Assembly (NCBI GenBank): GCA_046154185.1
Contig: JBJXGE010000082.1
Span: forward strand, 62,001 to 126,000
Source of the DNA: JBJXGE01 sp046154185
Lineage (GTDB): Bacteria > Planctomycetota > UBA8108 > UBA1146 > JAJFFE01
Direction of reading: 5' to 3'
DNA: 64,000 bases
The position numbers and the translations under genes are program-made. Positions 37,831 through 46,357 of the stretch are shown here, piece by piece (position 1 is the first letter of the stretch; each line of letters starts with the position of its first letter). Below the pieces are notes generated by a model that worked only from the letters and a program-made list of their open reading frames with translations, was not told where the DNA came from and did not search any database.

Positions 37831-37875
37831 CGGCCCTCTTTTCTCCCGGGCCCGCGAGTCTTTCGTGTGACACGA

Positions 37876-40800
37876 CTACGGACACGAAGGCTGGCTCGTC
37901 TCACACGGCAGCGCATCGCTCGTGGGATCAGGACCACAAGTGATCGGTCCAGGTGCCGGCGTGGGGCCACTGCCCGAGAACAGGTATGCCAGCAAAGTAA
38001 TCCCGTCGGCGATGTTCACGGTTCCATCATCATTGGCGTCGGCGACGTCGAAGCACGCGGGGCTCAGACCACCCGAGAAGAGATAACCCAGGATCGAGAT
38101 GGCGTCCGCGATGTTCACCGTCGCGTCTTGATTCGCATCGCCGCGCCGGAACTGCGGCTGCGGCATGGCTACTGTGATGGTCTCGGTGGCCACGTCCGTG
38201 CCGCCGCCGATGCCGGTCACGGTCAGCGTCACGAGATAAGCACCAGGCACTAGGTACGTGTGCGACGGCGACGGTTCGCTGCTGTCGGTCATCAGGTCAC
38301 CATCGAAATCCCATGCGTGGCTCGCGATGTCTCCCGAAGATGTGCTCGTGAAGTTAACCAAGAGTGGCGCGTCACCGGTGGGTGGGTTCGCCATGAAGCC
38401 AGCCACTGCCGGCGCATAAACGCTGATCATCATCACGGCGCCGTCCGTGCCGCACACATCGCTGGTCGTCAGACTTGCGGTAAAGGCGCCCGGGGTTTCG
38501 TACACGAAGACCGGATCTTGGTCGGTTGAGTCAACCAGCGCATCGTCGTTGAAGTCCCACGCGTAGGTCGCGGTTCCACTGACCGACGATTGGTTCGTGA
38601 AGCTCACAGACAAGGGTGCGTTGCCGCTCACTTGGCTGGCCAGGAACGATGCGAACGGCATTGGGCAATCGGTGCGCAGATCGGTCTCGTTGGCGCCGTT
38701 TCCGGCGGGCGAGAACCAAGGGCCGTGAACAAAGTTCGGCGAGTCCAGGTAGTGGATACGCGTTCGCCAGTGGTACGGCGTGCCTGACGCCAGGGCTGTC
38801 ACTGCGAGGTTAATTGCAACTGCACTGGCCCCTCCTGTGGAAGCCCCAGTGTCAACCGGCGCCGACAGCAAAGTCGCGGTACCGTCGAAGAGTACTCCGG
38901 GCGGCTTTGCCTCGCACTCAACCTGCACCCGTCCGCGGCCCGCTGGATGCGTGGCGCGGACCTTCAGCAGAAACTCATCCGACGCGTCGCTCCGTCCGAG
39001 GGGAGCAATAGTCGCGGTGTCGTCGATGCGGCGCTGCTGGAGAATCCGCGGTACACCGGCACTATTGCCCAAGTACAGGTAGGCGCGGCCTTCGTCAGCC
39101 TGACCATTGTCGAAAGTGTTCGCGCCAACTATCACGTCGCTGTACCCGTCACCGTTCACGTCTCCGGCGCCAGCGACACTCTCGCCAAAGTTGGCATTCG
39201 CCTGATTCGATTCCGCTGCCCATGTGGACGACAACGACAGTCCCGCCGCGGAACCGAAATACACAAACGCTCGACCTTCGTCGGTCTCGCTATTGTCGAA
39301 GCCAATCGCGCCAACGATGACATCGCTATACCCGTCGCCGTCGACATCGCCGGCAGTAGCGACACTCTCGCCAAAGAAGGCGCTCGCCTGATCCGATTCC
39401 GCCGTCCACGCTGGCGTGAACGACAGCCCCGCTGCGGAACCGAGATAAACAAACGCTCGACCTTCGTCAGTTTGGCCATTGTCAAACAAGGATGCACCGA
39501 CGATCACGTCGCTGTATCCGTCGCCGTCGACGTCGCCGGTAGTAGCGACACTCTCGCCAAACAAGGAACTCGCCTGATCCGATTCCGCGGTCCATGCTGG
39601 AGTCAATGCGAGCCCCGCCGCGGACCCGAGATACACAAACGTTCGGCCCTCGTCAGTTTGGTCATTGTCAAACAAGGATGCGCCGACGATCACGTCGCTG
39701 TATCCGTCGCCGTTAACGTCGCCAGCGCTCGAAACGCTGTTCCCAAAATGTGCACCTGCCTGATCCGATTCCGTTGACCAGTCTGGAGTCAACGAGAGCC
39801 CCACCGCAGAACCGAAATATGCAAACGCGCCGCCCTCGTCAGGCTCGGCATTGTCGAACGAGTGTGCGCCGACGATCACGTCGCTGTATCCATCGCCGTT
39901 AACGTCCCCAGCGCTCGCCACGCTGGATCCAAAGTACGCATCGAGTTGGTCCGACGTCGCGGTCCAAGCCGATGAAGTTTCCAGTCCCGCCGCAGCACCG
40001 AGATACACAAACGCGCTGCCTTGGCCATTGTCAAACAGCCATGCGCCCACGATGACATCTCCGTACCCGTCGCCGTTCACGTCCCCGGCGCTCGCGACGC
40101 TGGCGCCAAATTGCGCACCTGTATGGTCCGATTCCGCGGTCCAGGCGGGAGTCAGCAAGAGCCCCGTCGCAGAACCGAAATACGCAAACGCTCGGCCTTC
40201 ATCCGTCAGGCCGTTGTCGAAATAAGGTGCACCGACGATTACGTCGGTGTACCCGTCACCGTTCACGTCGCCGGCGCTTGCGACACTGACTCCAAACTGG
40301 GCGCTCGCCTGATCCGATTCCGCTGTCCACGCTGGTGTCAGCGGCAGTTCCGCTGCAGAACCCAGATACACAAACGCGCGGCCTTCGTCACTCTGGCCGT
40401 TGTCAAACCGGTACGCACCGACGATCACGTCGCTGTACCCATCGCCGTTCACGTCTCCGGCGCTCGCGACGCAGACGCCAAATGCCGCACTCGACTGACC
40501 CGATTCGGCAGTCCATGCCGGAGTCAACGACGGCCCGGCCGTGGAACCGAGATACACAAACGCGCGGCCTTCGCCATTGAAGGTGTGCGCGCCGCCGATC
40601 ACGTCGCTGTACCCGTCGCCGTTGACGTCGCCGGCGATGGATACACTGAATCCAAAGTATGCTTCGAGTTGATTCGATTCTGCGGTCCATGCCGGTGACG
40701 CTGCGGGTCCCGTTGTAGAACCGAGATAGACAAACGCTCGGCCTTCGTTCGTCTGGCCACCGTCAAAAGCGTACGCACCGACGATCACGTCGCTGTGCCC

Positions 40801-42456
40801 GTCGCCATTAACATCCCCGCCGCTCGCTAAGCTGGAACCGAAAAGCGCACCCGACTGATTCGATTCCGATGTCCAGCCCGGGATCGAAGAGAGACCCCCG
40901 GCAGAACCGAGATACACAAACGCTCGGCCTTCGTCGCCCTGGTCATTGTCGAAGTAAGGCGCGCCAACAATCACGTCGCTGTACCCGTCGCTGTTAACGT
41001 CGCCGGCGCAGGCCACGCTGGTCCCAAAATACGAATTCGACTGATTCGACTCGGCGGTCCACGCTGGAGTCAACGAGAGCCCCGCCGCAGTACCGAGATA
41101 CAAGAACGCTCGGCCTTCGCCATCGTCGCCATTATCGAAGTCATTCGCGCCGATGATCACGTCGTCATATCCGTCGCCATTAACGTCCCCGGCGCTCGAC
41201 ACGCTGTATCCAAAGTACGACGCGGGTTGGTCCGATTCCGCGGTCCAGGCCGCAGACGTTGCCAGCCCCGTCGCAGAACCTAGATACACAAACGCTCGAC
41301 CTTCAGTACCTTCGCCATTGCTGAAGTAACGCGCGCCGACGATCACGTCGCCGTACCCGTCGCCGTTAACGTCCCCAGCGCTGGCGACGCTGTAGCCAAA
41401 ATCGGCGCCCGCCTGATCCGACGCCGCGGTCCACGCTGGAGTCAACGAGAGGCCCGTCGCGGATCCGAGATACACGAACGCTCGGCCCTCATCCGTCTGT
41501 CCATCGTCGAAGAGGCGCGCGCCGACGATGAGGTCACTGTATCCGTCGCCGTTGACATCCCCCGCGCCAGCGACGCTCCATCCAAACCAACTAGTTACCT
41601 GATCCGATTCCGCTGTCCACGCCGCTCCCGTGCTCAGGACTGGGTCCACCGTCAACGGATAGACCGCGCCGATTGTGTCGATCACGATGGAGAGCGTTCC
41701 ACTTCCGATGCGCATTTCCGCCGCAAGCTCACGACCCCGAGCGTCGTAGACATGCAACTCTGCGTAGCGGAGCCACGCCGTGGTCACAACACTGGCGCCG
41801 GTGAGCCGCAACTCGCCGTCTCTCAAGTCCGAGCGCAGCGTGCTCGCGAAGTTGAGTTCGAGAATCAGGCGGTCTGCGATCGCCCCACTTAGTGGCGCCG
41901 GGATATCGAAACCGTGCTCGACTCCTGCCGTCGTGTTGACGAACCACTCAACCACCGTCCCGCTCGTACCGCAGTCGCGGTGAATCTCAGCGCGGTTGCC
42001 GCTTTGCACGACACGACCGGGCCTGACCGCAGCCATCGCTTGTCCGTCGCCAATGGCGCGCAATCCAAGCGTCAACTCGAAACCGCCAGCCGCGACATCG
42101 ACGCCATGCGCGCGCGATTCGACTTGTAGGCTGCACCCATCGATGCGCACTCGCATCCCTTGGGCGCGGTTCGGAGCACTCACGCAATCGTTGCCGGCGA
42201 TCGAGAACTCGTACTCGATGGCCTCGAGCGCGCTCAGTGCCGCCGTGAGTCCGGGCTGCCGAGCAACGAACTCCGCGGCTTGCGAATCTGTTCCATGCTT
42301 CGCCGGCACCAGAGCATCCGGCCCGAGTTCGACAACCTGAGCTGCGGCCGGCAAAGTTACGGAAAGCGCCGGCAGGAAGAGTAGAAACATCAGGATACCG
42401 AACCGGTGGTCATCGCGACGATCCGAGTAGACAAACGGATACCCATAGGTGTGCAT
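37876..42456 (-). CDS. Secreted FG-GAP (integrin-alpha-like) repeat protein with PKD domains and dockerin-like C-terminus
   Basis: About 1526 residues. A signal peptide (LMFLLFLPALSVTLPAAAQ) and an N-terminal beta-rich domain of about 270 residues lead to 14 FG-GAP repeats of roughly 62 residues. Each carries the Ca loop SAGDVNGDGYSDVIVGA and EGRAFVYLGSAAGL. Two PKD domains (SGNAPLSVSFTNQSS, TGDAPLLVNFTSTSS) and the dockerin-like doublet (FRRGDANQDATVNIADAI, ADANDDGTVNIADGI) with a CGPDPTSDALPC...CP tail end the protein. ATG 42456 has AGAGAGGG upstream; an in-frame start at 42558 would run into the divergent kinase leader. Likely an adhesin or matrix protein. Confidence 0.85.
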   Translation of the reverse strand: MHTYGYPFVYSDRRDDHRFGILMFLLFLPALSVTLPAAAQVVELGPDALVPAKHGTDSQAAEFVARQPGLTAALSALEAIEYEFSIAGNDCVSAPNRAQGMRVRIDGCSLQVESRAHGVDVAAGGFELTLGLRAIGDGQAMAAVRPGRVVQSGNRAEIHRDCGTSGTVVEWFVNTTAGVEHGFDIPAPLSGAIADRLILELNFASTLRSDLRDGELRLTGASVVTTAWLRYAELHVYDARGRELAAEMRIGSGTLSIVIDTIGAVYPLTVDPVLSTGAAWTAESDQVTSWFGWSVAGAGDVNGDGYSDLIVGARLFDDGQTDEGRAFVYLGSATGLSLTPAWTAASDQAGADFGYSVASAGDVNGDGYGDVIVGARYFSNGEGTEGRAFVYLGSATGLATSAAWTAESDQPASYFGYSVSSAGDVNGDGYDDVIIGANDFDNGDDGEGRAFLYLGTAAGLSLTPAWTAESNQSNSYFGTSVACAGDVNSDGYSDVIVGAPYFDNDQGDEGRAFVYLGSAGGLSSIPGWTSESNQSGALFGSSLASGGDVNGDGHSDVIVGAYAFDGGQTNEGRAFVYLGSTTGPAASPAWTAESNQLEAYFGFSVSIAGDVNGDGYSDVIGGAHTFNGEGRAFVYLGSTAGPSLTPAWTAESGQSSAAFGVCVASAGDVNGDGYSDVIVGAYRFDNGQSDEGRAFVYLGSAAELPLTPAWTAESDQASAQFGVSVASAGDVNGDGYTDVIVGAPYFDNGLTDEGRAFAYFGSATGLLLTPAWTAESDHTGAQFGASVASAGDVNGDGYGDVIVGAWLFDNGQGSAFVYLGAAAGLETSSAWTATSDQLDAYFGSSVASAGDVNGDGYSDVIVGAHSFDNAEPDEGGAFAYFGSAVGLSLTPDWSTESDQAGAHFGNSVSSAGDVNGDGYSDVIVGASLFDNDQTDEGRTFVYLGSAAGLALTPAWTAESDQASSLFGESVATTGDVDGDGYSDVIVGASLFDNGQTDEGRAFVYLGSAAGLSFTPAWTAESDQASAFFGESVATAGDVDGDGYSDVIVGAIGFDNSETDEGRAFVYFGSAAGLSLSSTWAAESNQANANFGESVAGAGDVNGDGYSDVIVGANTFDNGQADEGRAYLYLGNSAGVPRILQQRRIDDTATIAPLGRSDASDEFLLKVRATHPAGRGRVQVECEAKPPGVLFDGTATLLSAPVDTGASTGGASAVAINLAVTALASGTPYHWRTRIHYLDSPNFVHGPWFSPAGNGANETDLRTDCPMPFASFLASQVSGNAPLSVSFTNQSSVSGTATYAWDFNDDALVDSTDQDPVFVYETPGAFTASLTTSDVCGTDGAVMMISVYAPAVAGFMANPPTGDAPLLVNFTSTSSGDIASHAWDFDGDLMTDSSEPSPSHTYLVPGAYLVTLTVTGIGGGTDVATETITVAMPQPQFRRGDANQDATVNIADAISILGYLFSGGLSPACFDVADANDDGTVNIADGITLLAYLFSGSGPTPAPGPITCGPDPTSDALPCETSQPSCP
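38990..41600. repeat. Tandem DNA repeats encoding 14 FG-GAP units
   Basis: Fourteen tandem units of about 186-189 bases inside the FG-GAP gene. Several neighbouring units (for example 39300-39700) share long near-identical stretches such as those around CGTCGCTGTATCCGTCGCCG, which points to recent duplication or gene conversion. Confidence 0.75.
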
Positions 42457-42609
42457 GAAACACAACCCTCTCTTTATTGCGGCAATCTCTGCTTCGGAAG
42501 AAGCCCTCAGAAGTACAGTACCGCGCACAAAGCTACTCCTACCGACAATCCGGGTCAACGATCAACGAACGGGAACACGACGCGAGTCCAAGGCTATATA
42601 GTCGGGGCG

Positions 42610-45054
42610 ATGACTCCGACAACGCCACCGCCGAACACTCCGCCGGGCGCGTCGCTGATCGCCCGTTTGCAAGCGCGCTACGGGAGCGAGCTCGATGCGG
42701 CGTTGTCGATTTCGCTGTCTGCGGATTTCGGCGCGTCCGACGACGCGGGACACGGAGTCGCGCCGGCCGAATCGCTTTCGCCGCAAGCGCTCACCCGTTA
42801 TCGAGTCGGCAACGAAATCGCGCGCGGCGGCATGGGCGCGATCCTCGAAGCCTGGGATCTCGACCTCGACCGCGCGCTCGCGATGAAGGTTCTTTTAGAA
42901 CGGTCGCAAGTCGGAGGCGAAGGAGCGGATAGCGCGCGCGAACTAGAACTCGTGCGCCGCTTCGTTCGTGAAGCGCGCATCACTGGGCAACTCGATCACC
43001 CCGGCATCGTGCCGGTCCACGAACTCGGTGTCGACGACGACGGCCGCGTCTTCTTCACGATGCGGCGGCTGCGCGGCGTCGATCTGCAGCAAGTCTTCGC
43101 GCGGGCGCGCGACGGCAGCGACGGCTGGAGTTTGGCGCGCGCGCTCGAAGTGTTGCTGAAGATCTGCGACACGGTGGCGTATGCGCACGCGCGTGGCGTT
43201 GTGCATCGCGATTTGAAACCCGCGAACGTGATGGTCGGCGAATTCGGTGCGGTGTATGTGCTCGATTGGGGACTCGCGAAAGTGCTCGGTGGCGGCGACG
43301 ACGCAAGCGACGCGACGAATCCCGCGTTCGCACCAATTGCGTCGACGGATGCGGATCAGACCATCGCTGGCGCCGTGCTCGGCACGCCCGCATACATGTC
43401 GCCCGAACAAGCAAGCGGCGCGGGCGGCGATCGACGCATCGATGTGTATGCGCTCGGTGCGTTGATCTATACGCTTTACGCCGGACGATCGCCGTATCTC
43501 GATGGCGAAAAGCAACGCAGTTCGCGCGAGGTGCTCGCGGCCGTGCGGGACGGTCCGCCGACGCCGTTGCGATCACTCGCACCGCAGATCCCTGAGCCGC
43601 TCGCGGTGATTTGCGAACACGCGATGGCGCGCGCGGCCGAGGATCGATTCGCGAGCGCGGGGGAAGTTGCAGCGGCGATCCGCCAGCATCTCGAAGCGGA
43701 ACGCGTGGCGGCCGAGAGCGCGCGGCGACTCCGCGGCGAGCTTGAGAACTCGGACGGTGTCCGGCAGTTTCTCTGCGGACTCTTTCGCGTCGAGCAGGCC
43801 GGCGATGCGGCGAAGCCGGTGACGATGTCGGAATTGCTCGAACGCGGCGCCGCGAACATCGAGAAGGACCTCGCCGATCAGGAACCGTTGAAAGCCGCGG
43901 TGCACAGTTCGCTCGCCGAGGTCTATTACGCGATTGGCGCCAATGTGCGCGCTGTGGAGCACGCAGAACGCGCGGTCGAGTTTGCACGTGAACATCTCGG
44001 TGATGGCGTGACTGCGGCGCAACTCGGCGAGCGCTTGGGTTTGTTGGCGACGGCGGTGCACGAGACCGGCGACTATCAGCGCTCCGAGCGGCTCTTTGAC
44101 GAGGCGATTCCGTTGTTGCGAGGCGGACGCGAGAAGAGTCGCGTGTTGTCGCGCTACTTGTCTGCGTATGGCACTCACTTGTTGAACTCCGGACGCCTTG
44201 GCCCCGCGCGCGAGATCATCGAAGAGGGGCTCGCACTGCGGCGCGCCGACGGGAATTTCGACAAGATCGCCGAATCGCTGACACAAAAGGGTGTCGTGCT
44301 CGATGATCTCGGCGACTTCCGCGGCGGCGAAGCCGCCTACCGCGAGGCGCTCGAGATCCGTGAGCGTTTGTATGGGCCGCGTCATTCGCTGGTCGCGACG
44401 ATCGTCAACAATCTCGGCGCGCTCTCGTGTTATCGCGGCGACTTCGCCGCCGCCGAGTCTCAGTATCGCCGCGCGCTCGAGATCCGCCGCGAGACGCTCG
44501 GTGCGGAGCATCTAAAGACGGCGCTCGCGATGATGAACGTCGGTTACACCCTCGGCAAACTCGGGCGCTATGCCGAGGCCGAAGTCGTGTTGCGAGAAAC
44601 GATCGCGCTCCGCGAGCGCCTCGTCGATCCGCAGCATCCCTTAACCGCGCACACCCAGACGATGCTCGCCGAAGTACTCGTCCACTCACGCAAAATCGCC
44701 GAAGCCGAGGAGGTCGCGACCCGCGCCGCCGCCGCCGCCGATAAGCGCGCGAGCGCCGACCACCCGCTCCACTCCTTGGTCGCCTACGCGTTCGCGCTCG
44801 TGCGCGAGTCGCAAGGACAGCCCGTCGAGGCCGAGCGCCTCATTAACCAAGCCATCGCCCACGACCTCCGCGCCGGCGCGCCCCTCACCGCCCACACCGT
44901 CGACCACCGCTACAAACTCGCCAAGTTCTACCTTCGCCAAAACCGCCGCGCCGAGGCGCTGCCGCATCTCGAATGCTGCCTCGAAATCTACCAAAGCGCC
45001 TTCGGCGCGGAGGCGCCGATCGCTAGGGAGTGCGAGGAGCTGCTCGAGGGTTGA
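42610..45054 (+). CDS. Ser/Thr protein kinase with TPR repeats
   Basis: 814 residues. The kinase domain from about residue 61 has NEIARGGMGAILEAWD, ALAMKVL, GVVHRDLKPANVMV (HRD near residue 199), YVLDWGLAKV (DWG in place of DFG, common in this kinase clade), GTPAYMSPEQASG and DVYALGALIYTLYAG. No obvious membrane helix follows. The C-terminal half is a helical TPR array (ADGNFDKIAESLTQKGVVL, GDFRGGEAAYREALEIRERL, YRGDFAAAESQYRRALEIRR). ATG 42610 is the first start after the divergent FG-GAP leader; TATATA sits just upstream. Could be soluble and act through protein-protein contacts. Confidence 0.88.
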   Translation: MTPTTPPPNTPPGASLIARLQARYGSELDAALSISLSADFGASDDAGHGVAPAESLSPQALTRYRVGNEIARGGMGAILEAWDLDLDRALAMKVLLERSQVGGEGADSARELELVRRFVREARITGQLDHPGIVPVHELGVDDDGRVFFTMRRLRGVDLQQVFARARDGSDGWSLARALEVLLKICDTVAYAHARGVVHRDLKPANVMVGEFGAVYVLDWGLAKVLGGGDDASDATNPAFAPIASTDADQTIAGAVLGTPAYMSPEQASGAGGDRRIDVYALGALIYTLYAGRSPYLDGEKQRSSREVLAAVRDGPPTPLRSLAPQIPEPLAVICEHAMARAAEDRFASAGEVAAAIRQHLEAERVAAESARRLRGELENSDGVRQFLCGLFRVEQAGDAAKPVTMSELLERGAANIEKDLADQEPLKAAVHSSLAEVYYAIGANVRAVEHAERAVEFAREHLGDGVTAAQLGERLGLLATAVHETGDYQRSERLFDEAIPLLRGGREKSRVLSRYLSAYGTHLLNSGRLGPAREIIEEGLALRRADGNFDKIAESLTQKGVVLDDLGDFRGGEAAYREALEIRERLYGPRHSLVATIVNNLGALSCYRGDFAAAESQYRRALEIRRETLGAEHLKTALAMMNVGYTLGKLGRYAEAEVVLRETIALRERLVDPQHPLTAHTQTMLAEVLVHSRKIAEAEEVATRAAAAADKRASADHPLHSLVAYAFALVRESQGQPVEAERLINQAIAHDLRAGAPLTAHTVDHRYKLAKFYLRQNRRAEALPHLECCLEIYQSAFGAEAPIARECEELLEG

Positions 45055-46357
45055 TGAGATCTTCGCAGTGCTACCGATGCAGGACTTTTAGCGTGCGTGA
45101 TATCGTGAGAGCCAATGTGCACTAATTGCACGTTGCTGTGTCTGACAGCGGGCGAGTTCTCAACTGGAGAGTGCGCAGTTCGCGCGAATTAGAAAGTCCC
45201 GTCGGTTCCAGGGAGAGAATGCGGTTGAGTTTCTCGCGGATTCGGTCAGCCCTCGAAACTCAAGGTAACTCCGCCGGCCCTTCAGGCCGGATCTCTCTCC
45301 CGGGGTTGGCCGCAGGGCCGGCCAACCCCGCGCTATATCCCGTCGGGCCGTTCAGGCCCTCTCAGATTCGGAATCGCGAATCCATCTTCTCAATGGAGTC
45401 GGCGCGCCCGCCTTCGAAGACGGCCGCCGACAATACGCATGGCTCCTTTAAACTCTGAGGGCCTGCAAGGCCGGAGGAGAACTCGTCTCGCGCCGGTAAT
45501 GCGCCGCATGCGCGATGTCAATGGCGAGACGAACGGCCTACCGATGGGCGATGGCAAATCGAGTCGTCCGAAGTCGTCGCCAACTGAATGCTGTCGCATC
45601 GCGTGGACCTCGCGATGCGATGCCGTGATCGAAAAGAGCCGATCCGATCTGAGGGCCTGCAAGGCCCGTCGGGATATAGCCCGGGGTTGACCGGCAGGGT
45701 CGGTCCGCCGGCCCGGCCGGTCTACCCCGGGTCAGGGTAAAGAAGCGTTCCGGCCTGCAAGGCCGGAGGAGATCCTCGTCTTGCGCTCTCGAATAGACAC
45801 GAGCCATGTCGACCCCCGAGCGTGGACTTTATTCGAAGTCCCGTGACTCCACTTCTTGACACCACTTTAGTGACCAACTCGCCGGGTAAACCTCGTATTG
45901 GGAATCAGAGCACGTCCAACGCGGCTCTAGCGTCATGCTCTTCGCGCGGCTCCGAAACGACGAGCGCGCATTTTGGTTTCTCGGTCCTGCGACCTACGTT
46001 GGCCGCAACGGTGAGCTCCCGATGGCGGTGACTTGGAGACTTGACCATTCTCTGCGCGGCGACCTTTACGCCGCGTTTGCCTCGGCGGCGGAGCAAGGTC
46101 GGACTCAATCACGCTCGCACGCTTGTTCCGGAATGGAACAAGCGCGGAACAGTCTTCGGCGGGACGCGGCGGGTGGCGCCGTCCGCGCTTCCCGCCGAGT
46201 TGCTCGTAAAGCAAAGCTGAGTCACAACTCAGCGCGCGGCGCGGCGCGCGACGGCGCGGCGCGCGCACATCGGCACACACCGTGCATGTTCGCGCGAAAA
46301 CTCGGTGTGGGGTGTTGGCGCGAAGTCCCATCGCGGCGCAGTTCTTGAGGAGGATGC
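45055..46357. other. Long intergenic region without a supported gene
   Basis: About 1.3 kb. It holds REP-like inverted repeats (45274-45767), an inverted repeat CTTGTTCC/GGAACAAG (46122-46129, 46135-46142), a hairpin GCTGAGT-caca-ACTCAGC (46216-46233) and a CG-rich run (46234-46265) before the AGGAGG of the gene at 46358. Short open frames here have no recognisable products. Confidence 0.6.
45274..45767. repeat. REP-like palindromic element, two inverted copies and a fragment
   Basis: Copy A (45274-45367, + sense) and copy B (45647-45767, reverse) are inverted copies of one element of roughly 95-120 bases, bounded by CCGGCC-ttcaggccgga and gggcc-tgcaggccctCAGAT. Each has a central GGGGTTGGCC...GGCCAACCCC hairpin and GCTATATCCCG. 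A fragment TCTGAGGGCCTGCAAGG-ccgga lies at 45454-45480. Such elements are typical of REP families mobilised by TnpA-REP (RAYT) transposases; no transposase gene is in this window. Confidence 0.6.

Noticed and set aside
38990..41600. Repeat array as a CRISPR-like locus
   Set aside because: Units are in frame with the FG-GAP protein, too long, and have no spacers.
45274..45767. Repeats as a CRISPR array
   Set aside because: Copies are inverted and irregularly spaced and there are no cas genes.
45126..46348. Several short frames in the 1.3-kb gap
   Set aside because: They run through the palindromic repeats, lack ribosome sites and have no family resemblance.
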